Below are positions 24,450 through 32,873 of a DNA stretch of 64,000 nucleotides, piece by piece (position 1 is the first letter of the stretch; each line of letters begins with the position of its first letter). Position numbers and translations under genes: made by a program. Where the stretch lies: contig NZ_CP025113.1 in assembly GCF_002831585.1 (NCBI RefSeq), positions 6,649,001 through 6,713,000 of the forward strand. Reading direction: 5' to 3'. The notes under the pieces were generated by a model, which made no database searches, was not told the origin of the DNA, and was given only the letters and a program-made list of their open reading frames with translations. Source of the stretch: Bradyrhizobium sp. SK17 (GTDB lineage Bacteria > Pseudomonadota > Alphaproteobacteria > Rhizobiales > Xanthobacteraceae).

Positions 24450-25004
24450 ATGAAGAGCGTATTTGCCAAGCTTGCGAGCGACTTCCTCTCCACCATCGTG
24501 TTCCTGGTGGTCTATCTCGCGACCGACAACGTGCTGATCGCCACCGGCGTTGCGATCGTCGGCGCGATCGCGCAGGTGATCTATGCGCGGGTGAAGGGAC
24601 AGGAACTCGGCTATATGACCTGGGCGAGCCTCGGGCTCGTGATCGTGCTGGGTGGCGCGACGCTCCTCACCAACGATCCGCGTTTCGTGCTGGCGAAGCC
24701 CGCGATCGGCCATATCGCGATCGGTGCGATCATGCTCAAGCGCGGCTGGATGCTGCGCTATCTGCCGCCGATCGTGACCCAGACCATTCCGGAATACGCC
24801 ACCCTCGCCGGCTATGCCTGGGCCGGGTTGATGTTCATCCTCGCCGCGGGCACGATTGCGATCGCGGCGACCGGCGACATGAAGCTGTGGGCGTTCTACG
24901 TGTCGGTGGTGCTGCTCGGCGCCAAGATCGCCGCCTTCGCGATCCAGTACGTCGCCTTCCGCTTCCTGATCGGCAACCGGCTGCGCGCCGCCGCCCGCGC
25001 CTGA
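24450..25004 (+). CDS. YciB/IspZ-like inner-membrane protein, 184 aa
   Basis: The length, the early DFLSTIVFLVVYLATDN, the second helix with VGAIAQVIYARVKGQELGYM and the third with GGATLLTNDPRFVLAKPAIG match the YciB/IspZ (septation protein A) family of five to six transmembrane segments. E. coli YciB interacts with cell elongation and division proteins. In this organism the ordinary yciB normally lies near ftsY, so this could be a paralogue adapted to the TetR-controlled unit. It is 57 bp after the membrane-protein gene and 81 bp before the small beta protein. Confidence 0.75.
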   Translation: MKSVFAKLASDFLSTIVFLVVYLATDNVLIATGVAIVGAIAQVIYARVKGQELGYMTWASLGLVIVLGGATLLTNDPRFVLAKPAIGHIAIGAIMLKRGWMLRYLPPIVTQTIPEYATLAGYAWAGLMFILAAGTIAIAATGDMKLWAFYVSVVLLGAKIAAFAIQYVAFRFLIGNRLRAAARA

Positions 25005-25085
25005 TCGCCGCAGCGGCGAACTAGGCGCGCGCGGCAAGATGGGCTATACCCGCGCACGCATTCATCTCGAGGGGAGACATCTATT

Positions 25086-25382
25086 ATGGCGGTGGACGGA
25101 AACTGGAATCTGACGATGACGACGCCGATGGGCGAGCGCAAGGCGACGCTGTCGCTTTCGAGCTCGGGCGGCACGCTCACCGGCACGCAAGGCGCCGAAG
25201 GCAATTCCACCGAGATATTCGACGGCACCGTGAATGGCGACAGCGTCGCCTGGAAGGTTTCCATCACCAACCCGATGCCGCTGACGCTGGAATTCAGCGG
25301 CAAGGTTTCGGGCGACGGCATCTCCGGCGAGATGGGCATCGGCCCGATGGGCAGCTTCCCCTTCACCGGCACCCGCGCCTGA
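25086..25382 (+). CDS. Small beta-rich protein of unknown function, 98 aa
   Basis: The sequence MAVDGNWNLTMTTPMGERKA is followed by alternating Gly/Thr/Ser-rich strands (LSLSSSGGTLTGTQGAEGNS, LTLEFSGKVSGDGISGEMGI), the pattern of a small all-beta barrel. No cysteine, no signal peptide, no catalytic motif. AGGGGAGACATCT is a good RBS. It is the last gene before a strong terminator, so it closes the TetR-controlled operon. Proteins of this design may bind lipids or other hydrophobic ligands, but this is inference from the fold only. Confidence 0.7.
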   Translation: MAVDGNWNLTMTTPMGERKATLSLSSSGGTLTGTQGAEGNSTEIFDGTVNGDSVAWKVSITNPMPLTLEFSGKVSGDGISGEMGIGPMGSFPFTGTRA

Positions 25383-25420
25383 CACACCGACCAGGCGGAT
25401 CGGATTATTCCGCATCGAAC

Positions 25421-25459
25421 ATTCAGGCCGCGCCGATGACCGGCGCGGCCTGAATTTTT
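25421..25459 (+). terminator. Strong rho-independent terminator
   Basis: A perfect 15-base stem (ATTCAGGCCGCGCCG and its complement) with a 5-base loop ATGAC is followed by TTTT. It closes the TetR-controlled operon. Confidence 0.95.
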
Positions 25460-25575
25460 ATCGGCACCATGGTGTGAACGCCAGCATGGCTGCCGGCAAC
25501 AATTTCGCCAACTTTCCTCCCGATCACGTCAGCCGCTCTGGCGGGCGATCGCCGGCAAACCGGAAAGTAGGTGAT

Positions 25576-26463
25576 ATGCCGACCTCAATCACACGCCGTA
25601 TTGTGCTTGCGGCATCGGCCATGGCCGTTCCGGCGCTGCGCGTATCCGCTGCACGAGCCGAGCCTGGGCAGCACAGCATCGAACATCGCTTGAAGGACGT
25701 CGAGGTCCAAAGCCGTGGCCGGCTGGGTGTCGCCCTGCTGGACACCGCGACCGGCAAGCTCATCGGCAACCGCATCGACCAGCGGTTTGCCATGTGCAGC
25801 ACCTTCAAGGCGCTCGCCGTGGCCCTTGTGCTGGCGCGGGTCGACCGCGGCGAGGAACAACTGGACCGCCGCGTCGTCTTCTCCGAACGCGATCTGGTAC
25901 CACCATCGGTCGCGACCCAACCTCACGTTGGTCCCGGAGGGATGACGGTCGCAGAGCTCTGCGAGGCGGCCGTGACGGTGAGCGACAGCACCGCCGCCAA
26001 TCTGCTGCTGGCGAGCTTCGGCGGCCCCGCCGCCCTGACGGCTTACCTGCGCTCGCTGGGCGATCCGGTCACGCGTCTCGATCGGGTCGAACTGGATCTA
26101 AACATCGTCAAGCCGGGCGAGCAGCACGACACCACCTCGCCGGCCGCCATGGCGCGGACACTGCAACGGCTGCTTCTCGGAGATGCGCTGTCGGAGCCCT
26201 CGCGCGCACGGCTGACCGGCTGGATGGCCGGCGCGAAGGACGCCGCAACGACCCGGCTGCGGGCCGGACTGCCGCAGGGATGGCGGATCGCCAACAAGCC
26301 CGGCACCTGGAAGGGCATCGCAACCAACGATGTCGGCGTGATCTGGCCGCCGGGCCGCGCCCCGATCGTGGTCGCAGCCTATCTCGCGGACGCGCCGACG
26401 CCTGTCGCGACGCAGGAAGCCATTCTTGCGGAGATCGGCCGGATCGTAGCCGAAGCCAGCTAG
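25576..26463 (+). CDS. Class A beta-lactamase with atypical motifs, 295 aa
   Basis: A Tat-like signal (TRRIVLAASAMAVPALRVSA) is followed by a class A fold. The nucleophile motif CSTFK holds Ser75 (classic Ser70) and Lys78. The omega-loop Glu is Glu172 in VELDLN. The usual SDN is SDS here (136-138), and the usual KTG is KPG (241-243), in IANKPGTWKG; both changes sit in the active site. The enzyme opens beta-lactam rings in the periplasm. Which spectrum these substitutions allow cannot be read off. The ATG at 25576 suits family length; the upstream frame back to 25474 has no RBS. No ampR-like regulator adjoins it. Confidence 0.88.
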   Translation: MPTSITRRIVLAASAMAVPALRVSAARAEPGQHSIEHRLKDVEVQSRGRLGVALLDTATGKLIGNRIDQRFAMCSTFKALAVALVLARVDRGEEQLDRRVVFSERDLVPPSVATQPHVGPGGMTVAELCEAAVTVSDSTAANLLLASFGGPAALTAYLRSLGDPVTRLDRVELDLNIVKPGEQHDTTSPAAMARTLQRLLLGDALSEPSRARLTGWMAGAKDAATTRLRAGLPQGWRIANKPGTWKGIATNDVGVIWPPGRAPIVVAAYLADAPTPVATQEAILAEIGRIVAEAS

Positions 26464-26469
26464 CGCGGG

Positions 26470-27144
26470 CTAGAACCAGATCTGCATCGGCAGACCATGC
26501 GCATCCAGCGGCCGCGCTCCTTCGGGAACGCAGCCAGTCGGTTCATGCGCGGCAATGGCCACCGCGCAGGCATCGAGTACGTCGTCGCGTTTGGCGCCGG
26601 AGCCGATCCGCGTCACGGTGAGCCAGCGATCGATCTCGCGAAAGCCCGAGCGCTTGAGCAGCTTGCGGCGAAGGACGTCACCCGCTTGCGATTTCTTCGC
26701 CGGCAGCGGCACGCCGCCATTCAGCCGCAGGAAAACCAGTTCTGGATGCACCTCGCGGATGTCACGCCCAGCGTTGTCGCGAACGAACGCATCGACCTCC
26801 ATGATCTTGTTGCCGAGATGCCAGAGCTGGCGTGAGACGCGGGTCTGGCCGCGGCGTAACGCGTCTCTATTGGCCTTGTCGGGATCGGAAAATTCCCGCC
26901 ACAGCCAGCGCCGCGCGCCGGTGAAGACGCGCGAGCTGTGCGGACGCAGGCGTTCGCGGGCAAGAAGATCGCAGATGCGCTCGCCGTCATCGGTCATGCC
27001 GATCGGGATATCGATCCCGGCACGGTCGAACGGCCGCGCGAGCGCGGCCGCAATATCGCCGTGAAAGGAAACCGTGCGCCGGTCGCCATCGATGGTGACG
27101 GCGACCCAGCCCTTTGAAAATCCGTCGAGGCCGACCGCGATCAA
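26470..27144 (-). CDS. DUF429 predicted nuclease, 224 aa
   Basis: The protein begins [20 protein letters not shown], with an early Asp (LDG) and later [27 protein letters not shown] and [15 protein letters not shown]. These match DUF429, an RNase H-like predicted nuclease. The start is a TTG at 27144-27142 that overlaps the fumarase stop codon (TTGA), so translation is probably coupled. It therefore seems to be second in a fumarase operon, which is odd for a nuclease-like protein. Function is not proven for any member known to me. The C-terminus FPMQIWF-like [12 protein letters not shown] is family-typical. Confidence 0.8.
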   Translation of the reverse strand: MIAVGLDGFSKGWVAVTIDGDRRTVSFHGDIAAALARPFDRAGIDIPIGMTDDGERICDLLARERLRPHSSRVFTGARRWLWREFSDPDKANRDALRRGQTRVSRQLWHLGNKIMEVDAFVRDNAGRDIREVHPELVFLRLNGGVPLPAKKSQAGDVLRRKLLKRSGFREIDRWLTVTRIGSGAKRDDVLDACAVAIAAHEPTGCVPEGARPLDAHGLPMQIWF

Positions 27145-28796
27145 CCCAGATTCAATTCCTTGAAGAAGTCGTTGCCCTTGTCATCGATGATGATGAAGGC
27201 CGGGAAGTCGACCACTTCGATGCGCCAGATCGCTTCCATGCCGAGCTCGGGATACTCGACCACCTCGACCTTCTTGATGCAGTGCTCGGCGAGGTTCGCC
27301 GCCGCACCGCCGATCGAGCCGAGATAGAAGCCGCCATGCTTCTTGCAGGCCTCGCGCACCGCGACCGCGCGGTTGCCCTTGGCGACCATCACCATCGAGC
27401 CGCCTGCGGCCTGGAACTGGTCGACGAAGGAATCCATGCGTCCCGCGGTGGTCGGACCGAACGCGCCGGAGGCATAGCCGTCGGGCGTCTTGGCGGGACC
27501 GGCGTAATAGACCGGGTGGTTCTTGAAATAATCCGGCAGCGGCTCGCCCTTCTCCAGCCGCTCGCGCAGCTTGGCGTGCGCGGAGTCGCGCGCGACGATC
27601 ATGGTGCCGGTCATCGAGACCCGGGTCTTGATCGGATATTGCGACAGCGTCGCCAGGATGTCCTTCATCGGCTTGTTGAGATCGATCTTGACCACCTCGC
27701 CGCCGAGCGACTGCTCGACCGCCGGCAGATATTGCGCCGGATTGTGCTCGAGCTCCTCGAGATAGACGCCGTCTTTGGTAATTTTGCCGAGCACCTGGCG
27801 GTCCGCCGAGCAGGACACGCCAAGCCCGATCGGCAGCGAGGCGCCGTGGCGCGGCATCCGGATCACGCGGACGTCGTGGCAGAAGTATTTGCCGCCGAAC
27901 TGCGCGCCCACCCCGAGCGACTGCGTCATCTTGAGGATTTCCTGCTCCATCTCGAGATCGCGGAACGCATTGCCATCAGGCGAGCCGTGGGTCGGCAGCG
28001 CATCCAGATAGCGCGCGGAAGCAAGCTTCACGGTCTTCATGCAGAGCTCGGCCGAGGTGCCGCCGATCACGATCGCCAGGTGATAGGGTGGGCATGCCGC
28101 GGTGCCGAGCGTCAGCACCTTCTCCTTCAGGAACGCCAGCAGCCGGTCCTTGGTCAGCACCGAGGGCGTTGCCTGGAACAGGAAGCTCTTGTTGGCGCTG
28201 CCGCCGCCCTTGGCCATGAACATGAACTTGTAGGCGTCATCGCCCTCGGCGTAGATCTCGCACTGCGCCGGCATGTTGTTGGCGGTGTTCTTCTCCTCAT
28301 ACATCGACAGGGGAGCGACCTGCGAGTAGCGCAGGTTGCGGCGCAGATAGGCGTCGCGTGCGCCCTCGGAGAGCGCGGCCTCGTCCTCGCCGTCGGTGAT
28401 GACGTTGCAACCCTTCTTGCCCATGATGATCGCCGTGCCGGTGTCCTGGCACATCGGCAGCACGCCGCCGGCGGCGATGTTGGCGTTCTTCAGGAAATCG
28501 AAGGCGACGAACTTGTCGTTGTCGCTGGCTTCCTTGTCTTCCAGGATGTTGCGGAGCTGCTTCAGATGCCCAGGCCGCAGATAGTGATTGATGTCACCGA
28601 ACGCGGCTTCGGAGAGCGCGCGCAGCGCCTCCCGCGACACCACCAGCATGTCCTTGCCCAACACCTTCTCGACCCGGACGCCCTCGCTCGTGACCTTCTT
28701 GTAGGGCGTGGTATCCGCGCCAAGCGGGAACAAGGGCGTGTGCTTGTAGGGCGGAACGGGCTTCTGCTGGTCGGGAAAGGCGGTCGGGGCGTTCAT
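27141..28796 (-). CDS. Fumarate hydratase class I (iron-sulfur), 551 aa
   Basis: This is the one-chain, [4Fe-4S] fumarase that interconverts fumarate and malate in the TCA cycle. The cluster cysteines are in [19 protein letters not shown] and [29 protein letters not shown] is the C-terminal (beta-domain) hallmark. Length is that of E. coli FumA. ATG at 28796 ([10 protein letters not shown]) is preferred; the frame runs on upstream without an RBS. The last base pairs of its TGA overlap the TTG start of the DUF429 gene. A class II fumarase is expected elsewhere. Confidence 0.95.
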   Translation of the reverse strand: MNAPTAFPDQQKPVPPYKHTPLFPLGADTTPYKKVTSEGVRVEKVLGKDMLVVSREALRALSEAAFGDINHYLRPGHLKQLRNILEDKEASDNDKFVAFDFLKNANIAAGGVLPMCQDTGTAIIMGKKGCNVITDGEDEAALSEGARDAYLRRNLRYSQVAPLSMYEEKNTANNMPAQCEIYAEGDDAYKFMFMAKGGGSANKSFLFQATPSVLTKDRLLAFLKEKVLTLGTAACPPYHLAIVIGGTSAELCMKTVKLASARYLDALPTHGSPDGNAFRDLEMEQEILKMTQSLGVGAQFGGKYFCHDVRVIRMPRHGASLPIGLGVSCSADRQVLGKITKDGVYLEELEHNPAQYLPAVEQSLGGEVVKIDLNKPMKDILATLSQYPIKTRVSMTGTMIVARDSAHAKLRERLEKGEPLPDYFKNHPVYYAGPAKTPDGYASGAFGPTTAGRMDSFVDQFQAAGGSMVMVAKGNRAVAVREACKKHGGFYLGSIGGAAANLAEHCIKKVEVVEYPELGMEAIWRIEVVDFPAFIIIDDKGNDFFKELNLG

Positions 28797-29032
28797 GGGG
28801 TGCTCTTTGGGCTGCACGTCGGTTCGAAAGGCCGGTGCCAGCCGCGGGGCCGCCCGGCAATGTAGAGCCGTTCTAAGCCTTTTTCGGACAAAGGAAAGGG
28901 AAGCCGGCGGCCTTCCAGCCATGCGCTGCGGCGGCAATCCCCGTGCTAATGTTTCATCCTGCCGTAATCCCGGGTTGCCACTACGCCACGCAATCCATGA
29001 AAGCGACCAAGGGGTTCGCAAAGGGGGCCATC

Positions 29033-29350
29033 ATGAAATCAGGGCTTTTCGCCTCATTCGCAGTGCTGGCCTTGTTGATCGCGCTCCCGGCCAGCACTGA
29101 CGCGGCTCGGCTCGGCCGAGCGTGCGGCGGCATCGCCGGCCTGCAATGCAGCCGTGGCGGCCAGTTCTGCCAGTTCAAGCCCGGGCAATGCGGCCGTGCC
29201 GACCAGACCGGCAGCTGCGCGTTCCGGCCGACGATCTGCAACAAGATCTACAAGCCGGTCTGCGGCTGCGACGGCAAGACCTACGGCAATGACTGCGAGC
29301 GCCGGGCCGCCGGCGCCTCCAAGGCGCAGGACGGCAAGTGCCCATCCTGA
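29033..29350 (+). CDS. Secreted Kazal-type protease inhibitor-like protein, 105 aa
   Basis: A signal peptide (MKSGLFASFAVLALLIALPA, cleavage near TDA) leads to a Cys-rich body. The first segment (CGGIAGLQCSRGGQFCQFK) holds three cysteines and a pair of others follow; the last about 45 residues form a Kazal domain: CNKIYKPVCGCDGKTYGNDC then C near the end, matching the C-x(n)-VCGxDGxTYxNxC pattern. Kazal domains inhibit serine proteases. The AAAGGGGGCC RBS sits before ATG 29033. An exported inhibitor could protect against host or rival proteases. Reactive-site residue follows the second Cys and cannot be named with confidence. Confidence 0.85.
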   Translation: MKSGLFASFAVLALLIALPASTDAARLGRACGGIAGLQCSRGGQFCQFKPGQCGRADQTGSCAFRPTICNKIYKPVCGCDGKTYGNDCERRAAGASKAQDGKCPS

Positions 29351-29425
29351 CGGGCCGGCCGTATTGACGCGCTCGGCGGGAGCCTGCATGTAGCTTCGCG
29401 TATTTTCATACCGCGGGGGTATTTC

Positions 29426-29917
29426 GTGACAGCATCGTTGCGCCGACGCTTGCCTTTGGGCATCAGCTCCACCCTGCCCGCCGCGCTGCTCGCGCTCGCA
29501 ACCGCTTTTGCCGCAGCGCCCGCGCATGCCGATCCCTGCGTCGACATCGCCAAGCAGCTCGCCGGCCAGATCGACGGGCTGAAGGTCAATTTCAGCGCCG
29601 CCAACATCACATACCTCACGCACCCCGCGGCGAAGGAATTGTCGCTCGGCTGCCGTGGCAAGGACTATTCGATCGAGCTCTATGCCAAGACCGATCGCAA
29701 GATGAAGCCGGAGTTCTTCAACCTGGTCGGCTCCGCCACGGCACTGATCTTCACCGTGCCGAAGGACGACGCCGTGACCGGCACCTCGCGCTGCCTGAAG
29801 CGCATGGGCATCCTGCGCGGCAACACCATCACGATGCGCTACCGCCGCCTCAACCTCGAATGCACCCGCAACAAAAACGACGCATCGATCACGGTTCGCC
29901 GCGGCAACAACGAGTGA
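29426..29917 (+). CDS. Secreted protein of unknown function, 163 aa
   Basis: GTG at 29426 starts a protein with a long signal peptide (PAALLALATAFAAAPAHADP) and a mature body of about 128 residues carrying four cysteines (DPCVDIA, LGCRGKD, SRCLKRM, LECTRNK). The middle (YSIELYAKTDRKMKPEFFNL) is strongly basic. No domain is recognised. It follows the Kazal gene by 75 bp on the same strand, so co-expression is possible. It ends 1 bp before the convergent SRPBCC gene. Confidence 0.7.
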   Translation: MTASLRRRLPLGISSTLPAALLALATAFAAAPAHADPCVDIAKQLAGQIDGLKVNFSAANITYLTHPAAKELSLGCRGKDYSIELYAKTDRKMKPEFFNLVGSATALIFTVPKDDAVTGTSRCLKRMGILRGNTITMRYRRLNLECTRNKNDASITVRRGNNE

Positions 29918-30358
29918 TCAGCCTTCGTCGGTGAGGCGGGCGACGCCGTCGAGCACCTTGCCCCATCCCGGGCTCATCATGTCGAACGCGAACCGGTTAC
30001 CCGGCAGCACGAAGCCGTCATGCACCATCCGCAGATGGGTGCCGCCCTCGACCGGCGTCAGCGTCCAGGTGACGACCGTGTCGAGCTTCGAGCCGTACTC
30101 CGGATTGGTGTCGGCGCCGCCCTTCCAGGAATAGCGCAAGAGGCGCGGCGGATCGCAATCCAGCACCTCGCAATGCACGACGCCGTCCCAGTCGCCGATC
30201 GGCTTGGTGTGGAAGTTGAAGCGGTGGCCGACGGCGGCAACGAAATCGTTCGGCATCAGCCATTTCGCGATCCGGTCGCTCGTCGTCAAGGTCCGCCAGA
30301 TCTTCTCGGCCGCGTAGGGCAGCACTTTTTCGACCGTGATCGCACGCGTCTCACCCAT
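29918..30358 (-). CDS. SRPBCC (AHSA1-like) protein, 146 aa
   Basis: A START-like alpha/beta helix-grip protein of the AHSA1 type: RAITVEKVLPYAAEKIWRTL, IAKWLMPNDFVAAVGHRFNF, CDPPRLLRYSW, GGTHLRMVHDGF are all hallmark stretches. These bind small hydrophobic ligands. The ATG at 30358 overlaps the TGA of the preceding arsR-type gene (TGATG), so the two are translationally coupled; GTG at 30361 is an alternative. The regulator probably controls this operon, and the SRPBCC partner may bind or process its inducer. Catalytic function is not implied. Confidence 0.88.
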   Translation of the reverse strand: MGETRAITVEKVLPYAAEKIWRTLTTSDRIAKWLMPNDFVAAVGHRFNFHTKPIGDWDGVVHCEVLDCDPPRLLRYSWKGGADTNPEYGSKLDTVVTWTLTPVEGGTHLRMVHDGFVLPGNRFAFDMMSPGWGKVLDGVARLTDEG

Positions 30359-30684
30359 CACTCACTCTCCTTCAGCAGCTTCTCCAGGCTGGCGAAGCGC
30401 TCGGCCCAGAATGTCTCGTAATGGCTGAGCCAGTCGATCAGCGGACCGAGCCCCTTCGGCGCGACGCGATAATGGATATGCCGGCCCTCGCGTCGCTCGG
30501 CGACGAGGCCGGCATCGCGCAGCGCGCGCAGATGTTGCGACACCGCCGGCTGCGACACCTTCGAACCCAGCACCAGCCCGGTTGCGGCGATCTCGCCCTC
30601 CCGCGCAATCCGCTCGAACACCGCCCGGCGGGTCGGATCCGCGAGGGTCTTGAGCACGGCGGTCAGTTGCATGGCGGCGGTCAT
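30358..30684 (-). CDS. ArsR-family repressor, 108 aa
   Basis: The winged helix reads LKTLADPTRRAVFERIAREG, then KVSQPAVSQHLRALRDAGLV and ERREGRHIHYRVAPKGLG, typical for ArsR/SmtB proteins of the SdpR-like subgroup. There are no cysteines, so it is not a classic metal sensor. No RBS is visible before the ATG at 30684, and the operator-like palindrome lies directly upstream, so the transcript may be leaderless. It is coupled to the SRPBCC gene downstream. Such pairs are common in Bradyrhizobium; the ligand is unknown. Confidence 0.88.
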   Translation of the reverse strand: MTAAMQLTAVLKTLADPTRRAVFERIAREGEIAATGLVLGSKVSQPAVSQHLRALRDAGLVAERREGRHIHYRVAPKGLGPLIDWLSHYETFWAERFASLEKLLKESE

Positions 30685-30690
30685 GAAAAT

Positions 30691-30710
30691 ATATAAGCAA
30701 TTACTTATAT
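30691..30710. promoter_or_regulatory. ArsR operator
   Basis: ATATAAG (30691-30697) and CTTATAT (30704-30710) flank a central AATT within a 6-base spacer. The site lies 7 bp upstream of the arsR start, in a very AT-rich patch, which suits an autorepressor. Confidence 0.65.
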
Positions 30711-30830
30711 GACTGTCAACGCCGCGCCGGCGCGGGAACGTTTCTCCCGCTCCGAAAGTTGATGAATGCGGTCGCATGTTTGCCGGAAAAACAGTGCGAT
30801 AATCGCCGTTGGAATCGCGCGGTGCCGCCC

Positions 30831-31505
30831 ATGATCGCAAAGCTCCTCCTGCAAAACACCGTCTTCGTCATCGCCATGGCCGCGCTGCTGTTCGGCTTCG
30901 CCGGCATGCTGCACTGGCCCGGCGCGTGGACCTATCTGATCGCCTCGGCGGTGATCGGTCCGGCCTGCGGATTCTGGCTTGCCAGGGTCGATCCCGGGCT
31001 GCTTGCCGAGCGCATGCGCCTCACCGCGCGCGAGGGCCAGCCCGCGGCGGACAAGCGGTTCGTGCTGGTGTTCGTCGTCGTCGCCGTGCTGTGGTTCGTC
31101 GCGATGGGGCTCGATCGCCGCTTCGACGGCGCCGATGCCGGCGTGCCGCTGATCGTGCTTGGCCTCGCGCTGTATCTGCTCTCGACCGTGCTGGTCCTGT
31201 GGGTGTTCCGCACCAATTCGTTTGCCGCCCCGGTCGTGAAGGTGCAGACCGAGCGCGATCATCACGTGATCTCGAGCGGCCCCTACGCGCTGGTCCGCCA
31301 TCCGATGTATACGAGCGTGATGCTGTTCTTCATCGCCGTGCCGACGATGCTGGGCTCCTGGTGGGGCCTTGCCTTCGTGCCGGTGTTCTTCGTGATGTTT
31401 GCGATCCGCACCCGCATCGAGGAGCGCACGCTGGTGGCGGGATTGTCAGGTTATGCCGATTATGCGGCGCGGGTGCGCTATCGCCTCGTGCCCGGACTGT
31501 GGTGA
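30831..31505 (+). CDS. ICMT-like membrane methyltransferase family protein, 224 aa
   Basis: The C-terminal part carries the isoprenylcysteine methyltransferase (PEMT/ICMT) signature: VISSGPYALVRHPMYTSVML and then IRTRIEERTLVAGLSGYADY, YRLVPGLW. About five to six transmembrane segments lie before and between. In the family these residues bind SAM and a lipid-like acceptor at the membrane. Bacterial substrates are largely unknown. ATG at 30831 is the first start in the conserved frame, with no strong RBS. The Gfa-like gene follows after 9 bp, so the two form an operon. Confidence 0.85.
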   Translation: MIAKLLLQNTVFVIAMAALLFGFAGMLHWPGAWTYLIASAVIGPACGFWLARVDPGLLAERMRLTAREGQPAADKRFVLVFVVVAVLWFVAMGLDRRFDGADAGVPLIVLGLALYLLSTVLVLWVFRTNSFAAPVVKVQTERDHHVISSGPYALVRHPMYTSVMLFFIAVPTMLGSWWGLAFVPVFFVMFAIRTRIEERTLVAGLSGYADYAARVRYRLVPGLW

Positions 31506-31514
31506 GGGACGATC

Positions 31515-31874
31515 ATGGCTGAGAACAAGGTCTACACCGGCGGCTGCCATTGCGGGCAGGTCCGCTTCGAATGCACCACCGACATGGCGATGGTGACCGC
31601 CTGCAACTGCTCGATCTGCACCAAGAAGGGCCTGCACTTCGTGTTCATGGCGCCGACAAGCTTCCAGCTCCGTGCCGGCGCCGAGAACCTGAAGGAATAT
31701 CTGTTCAACCGCCACGCCATCCATCACCAGCTCTGCGTCGATTGCGGCGTCGACGTGTTCGCGCGCGGCAAGAAGCCCGACGGCGGCGATGTCGTCGCGC
31801 TGAATGTCAGCTGCATCGACGGCATCGACCTGTCGAAGATCACCATGACGCCGGTGGACGGGCGGAACCGATAG
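31515..31874 (+). CDS. Gfa-like zinc protein (glutathione-dependent formaldehyde-activating family), 119 aa
   Basis: Zinc-binding cysteines occur in the family order: GGCHCGQVRFEC, CNCSICTKKG and CVDCGVDVFA. The fold is that of Gfa, which speeds S-hydroxymethylglutathione formation, though many relatives have other or unknown roles. It follows the ICMT-like gene by 9 bp and ends before a family C repeat. GAGGGACGATC provides an RBS. Whether it acts on formaldehyde here is uncertain because no glutathione-formaldehyde dehydrogenase is nearby. Confidence 0.85.
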   Translation: MAENKVYTGGCHCGQVRFECTTDMAMVTACNCSICTKKGLHFVFMAPTSFQLRAGAENLKEYLFNRHAIHHQLCVDCGVDVFARGKKPDGGDVVALNVSCIDGIDLSKITMTPVDGRNR

Positions 31875-31887
31875 CTCTCATTCTCTT

Positions 31888-32009
31888 CGTCATTCCGGGA
31901 TGCGCCAAAGGCACAGGCCGCAGATGCGCAATTGCGCATCGGGGAATCCATACTCACGACTGGGGTTATGGATTCCGGGCTCGCCGCTTCGCGTCGCCCC
32001 GGAATGACG
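31888..32009. repeat. Family C intergenic repeat, copy 2
   Basis: Ends are CGTCATTCCGGG and CCCCGGAATGACG, in inverted orientation. Internal elements include ATGCGCAATTGCGCAT and ATCCATACTCACGACTGGGG. It lies between the gfa-like stop and the glutathione transferase stop. Confidence 0.88.
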
Positions 32010-32012
32010 ACA

Positions 32013-32720
32013 TCACAGATCCAGCGCCTTGTAGCGGCGGAAGATGCCTTCCTCGTTGAACCGAATCCGCCGTTCGCTCGCCAGATACGCCTTGATGTTC
32101 GGCCGCTCGGCGACGCGATCGCGCAATGCGATCAGGCGCGGCACCTTCTTCTCGAACGCCGCCATTCGTTTCGGAAACGCGTAGCGCAGGCCTTCGACGA
32201 TCTGGAACAGCGAGAGGTCGGCGTAGCTGATCCGGCGTCCGGTGACGAACGCGCCGCCATTCGCCTGAACCAGGTCCTCGAAATAGCCGAGATATTTCGG
32301 CACCCGCGATGCCCAGAATTCCGCGGTGCGCTTCTTCGCCGGCGCCTTCTGGTCCTCGTAGTACAGCGACGGGCCGAGCGGATGATGGGTGTCGTGGATC
32401 TCCAGCACGAAGTCCGCGATCGTCAGTTGCAATTGGTGCACCCAGAGCTTTCCGGCTTCCGCCTTCGGCGCCAGGCCGTGACGCGAGCCGAGATAGAGCA
32501 GGATGTTGGCGGTCTGCCCGATCAGCAGGCTGCCGGCCTTGAGGAATGGCGGCGCGAACGGCGGCGTGCCGTTGTGCGCGTCCATCATCTTCGTCATCGC
32601 ACCCATGCCGCCCTTGCCACGCGCCACATCGGTGTAGCCCGCGCCCGCATCCTCGAGCGCGAGCCTCACATATTCGCCGCGGCCCTGGATCATCGGCCAG
32701 TAGTAAAGCTGATAGTGCAT
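32013..32720 (-). CDS. Glutathione S-transferase family protein, 235 aa
   Basis: A thioredoxin-like N-terminal domain starts HYQLYYWPMIQGRGEYVRLA, with a Pro-like loop (PPFLKAGSLLIGQTANILLY), and a helical C-terminal domain contains GRRISYADLSLFQIVEGL. QLYYWPM and GQTANI mark the G-site of the sigma/mu-like class often seen in rhizobia. Likely a cytosolic detoxification or reductase role with glutathione; substrate unknown. It has its own promoter in the gap before the DUF3606 gene, and its stop abuts a repeat. Confidence 0.9.
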   Translation of the reverse strand: MHYQLYYWPMIQGRGEYVRLALEDAGAGYTDVARGKGGMGAMTKMMDAHNGTPPFAPPFLKAGSLLIGQTANILLYLGSRHGLAPKAEAGKLWVHQLQLTIADFVLEIHDTHHPLGPSLYYEDQKAPAKKRTAEFWASRVPKYLGYFEDLVQANGGAFVTGRRISYADLSLFQIVEGLRYAFPKRMAAFEKKVPRLIALRDRVAERPNIKAYLASERRIRFNEEGIFRRYKALDL

Positions 32721-32873
32721 GCACTTACCTCCAAAAACTTTGCAACGTCGTCGCTCTTCAATGCGATCGTAGCCGCGTGGCGGTCAGATCGTCCATCGCA
32801 TGCGGGCCGCCTGTGCGAACCGAATGGAGGCTGCTAAGGTTCCCGCGTCGAATCTTCGATGAAGGATCATGTT

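Noticed and set aside
27114..28865. 583-codon open frame antisense to fumarase
   Set aside because: Composition typical of a GC-rich shadow frame; fumarase is certain.
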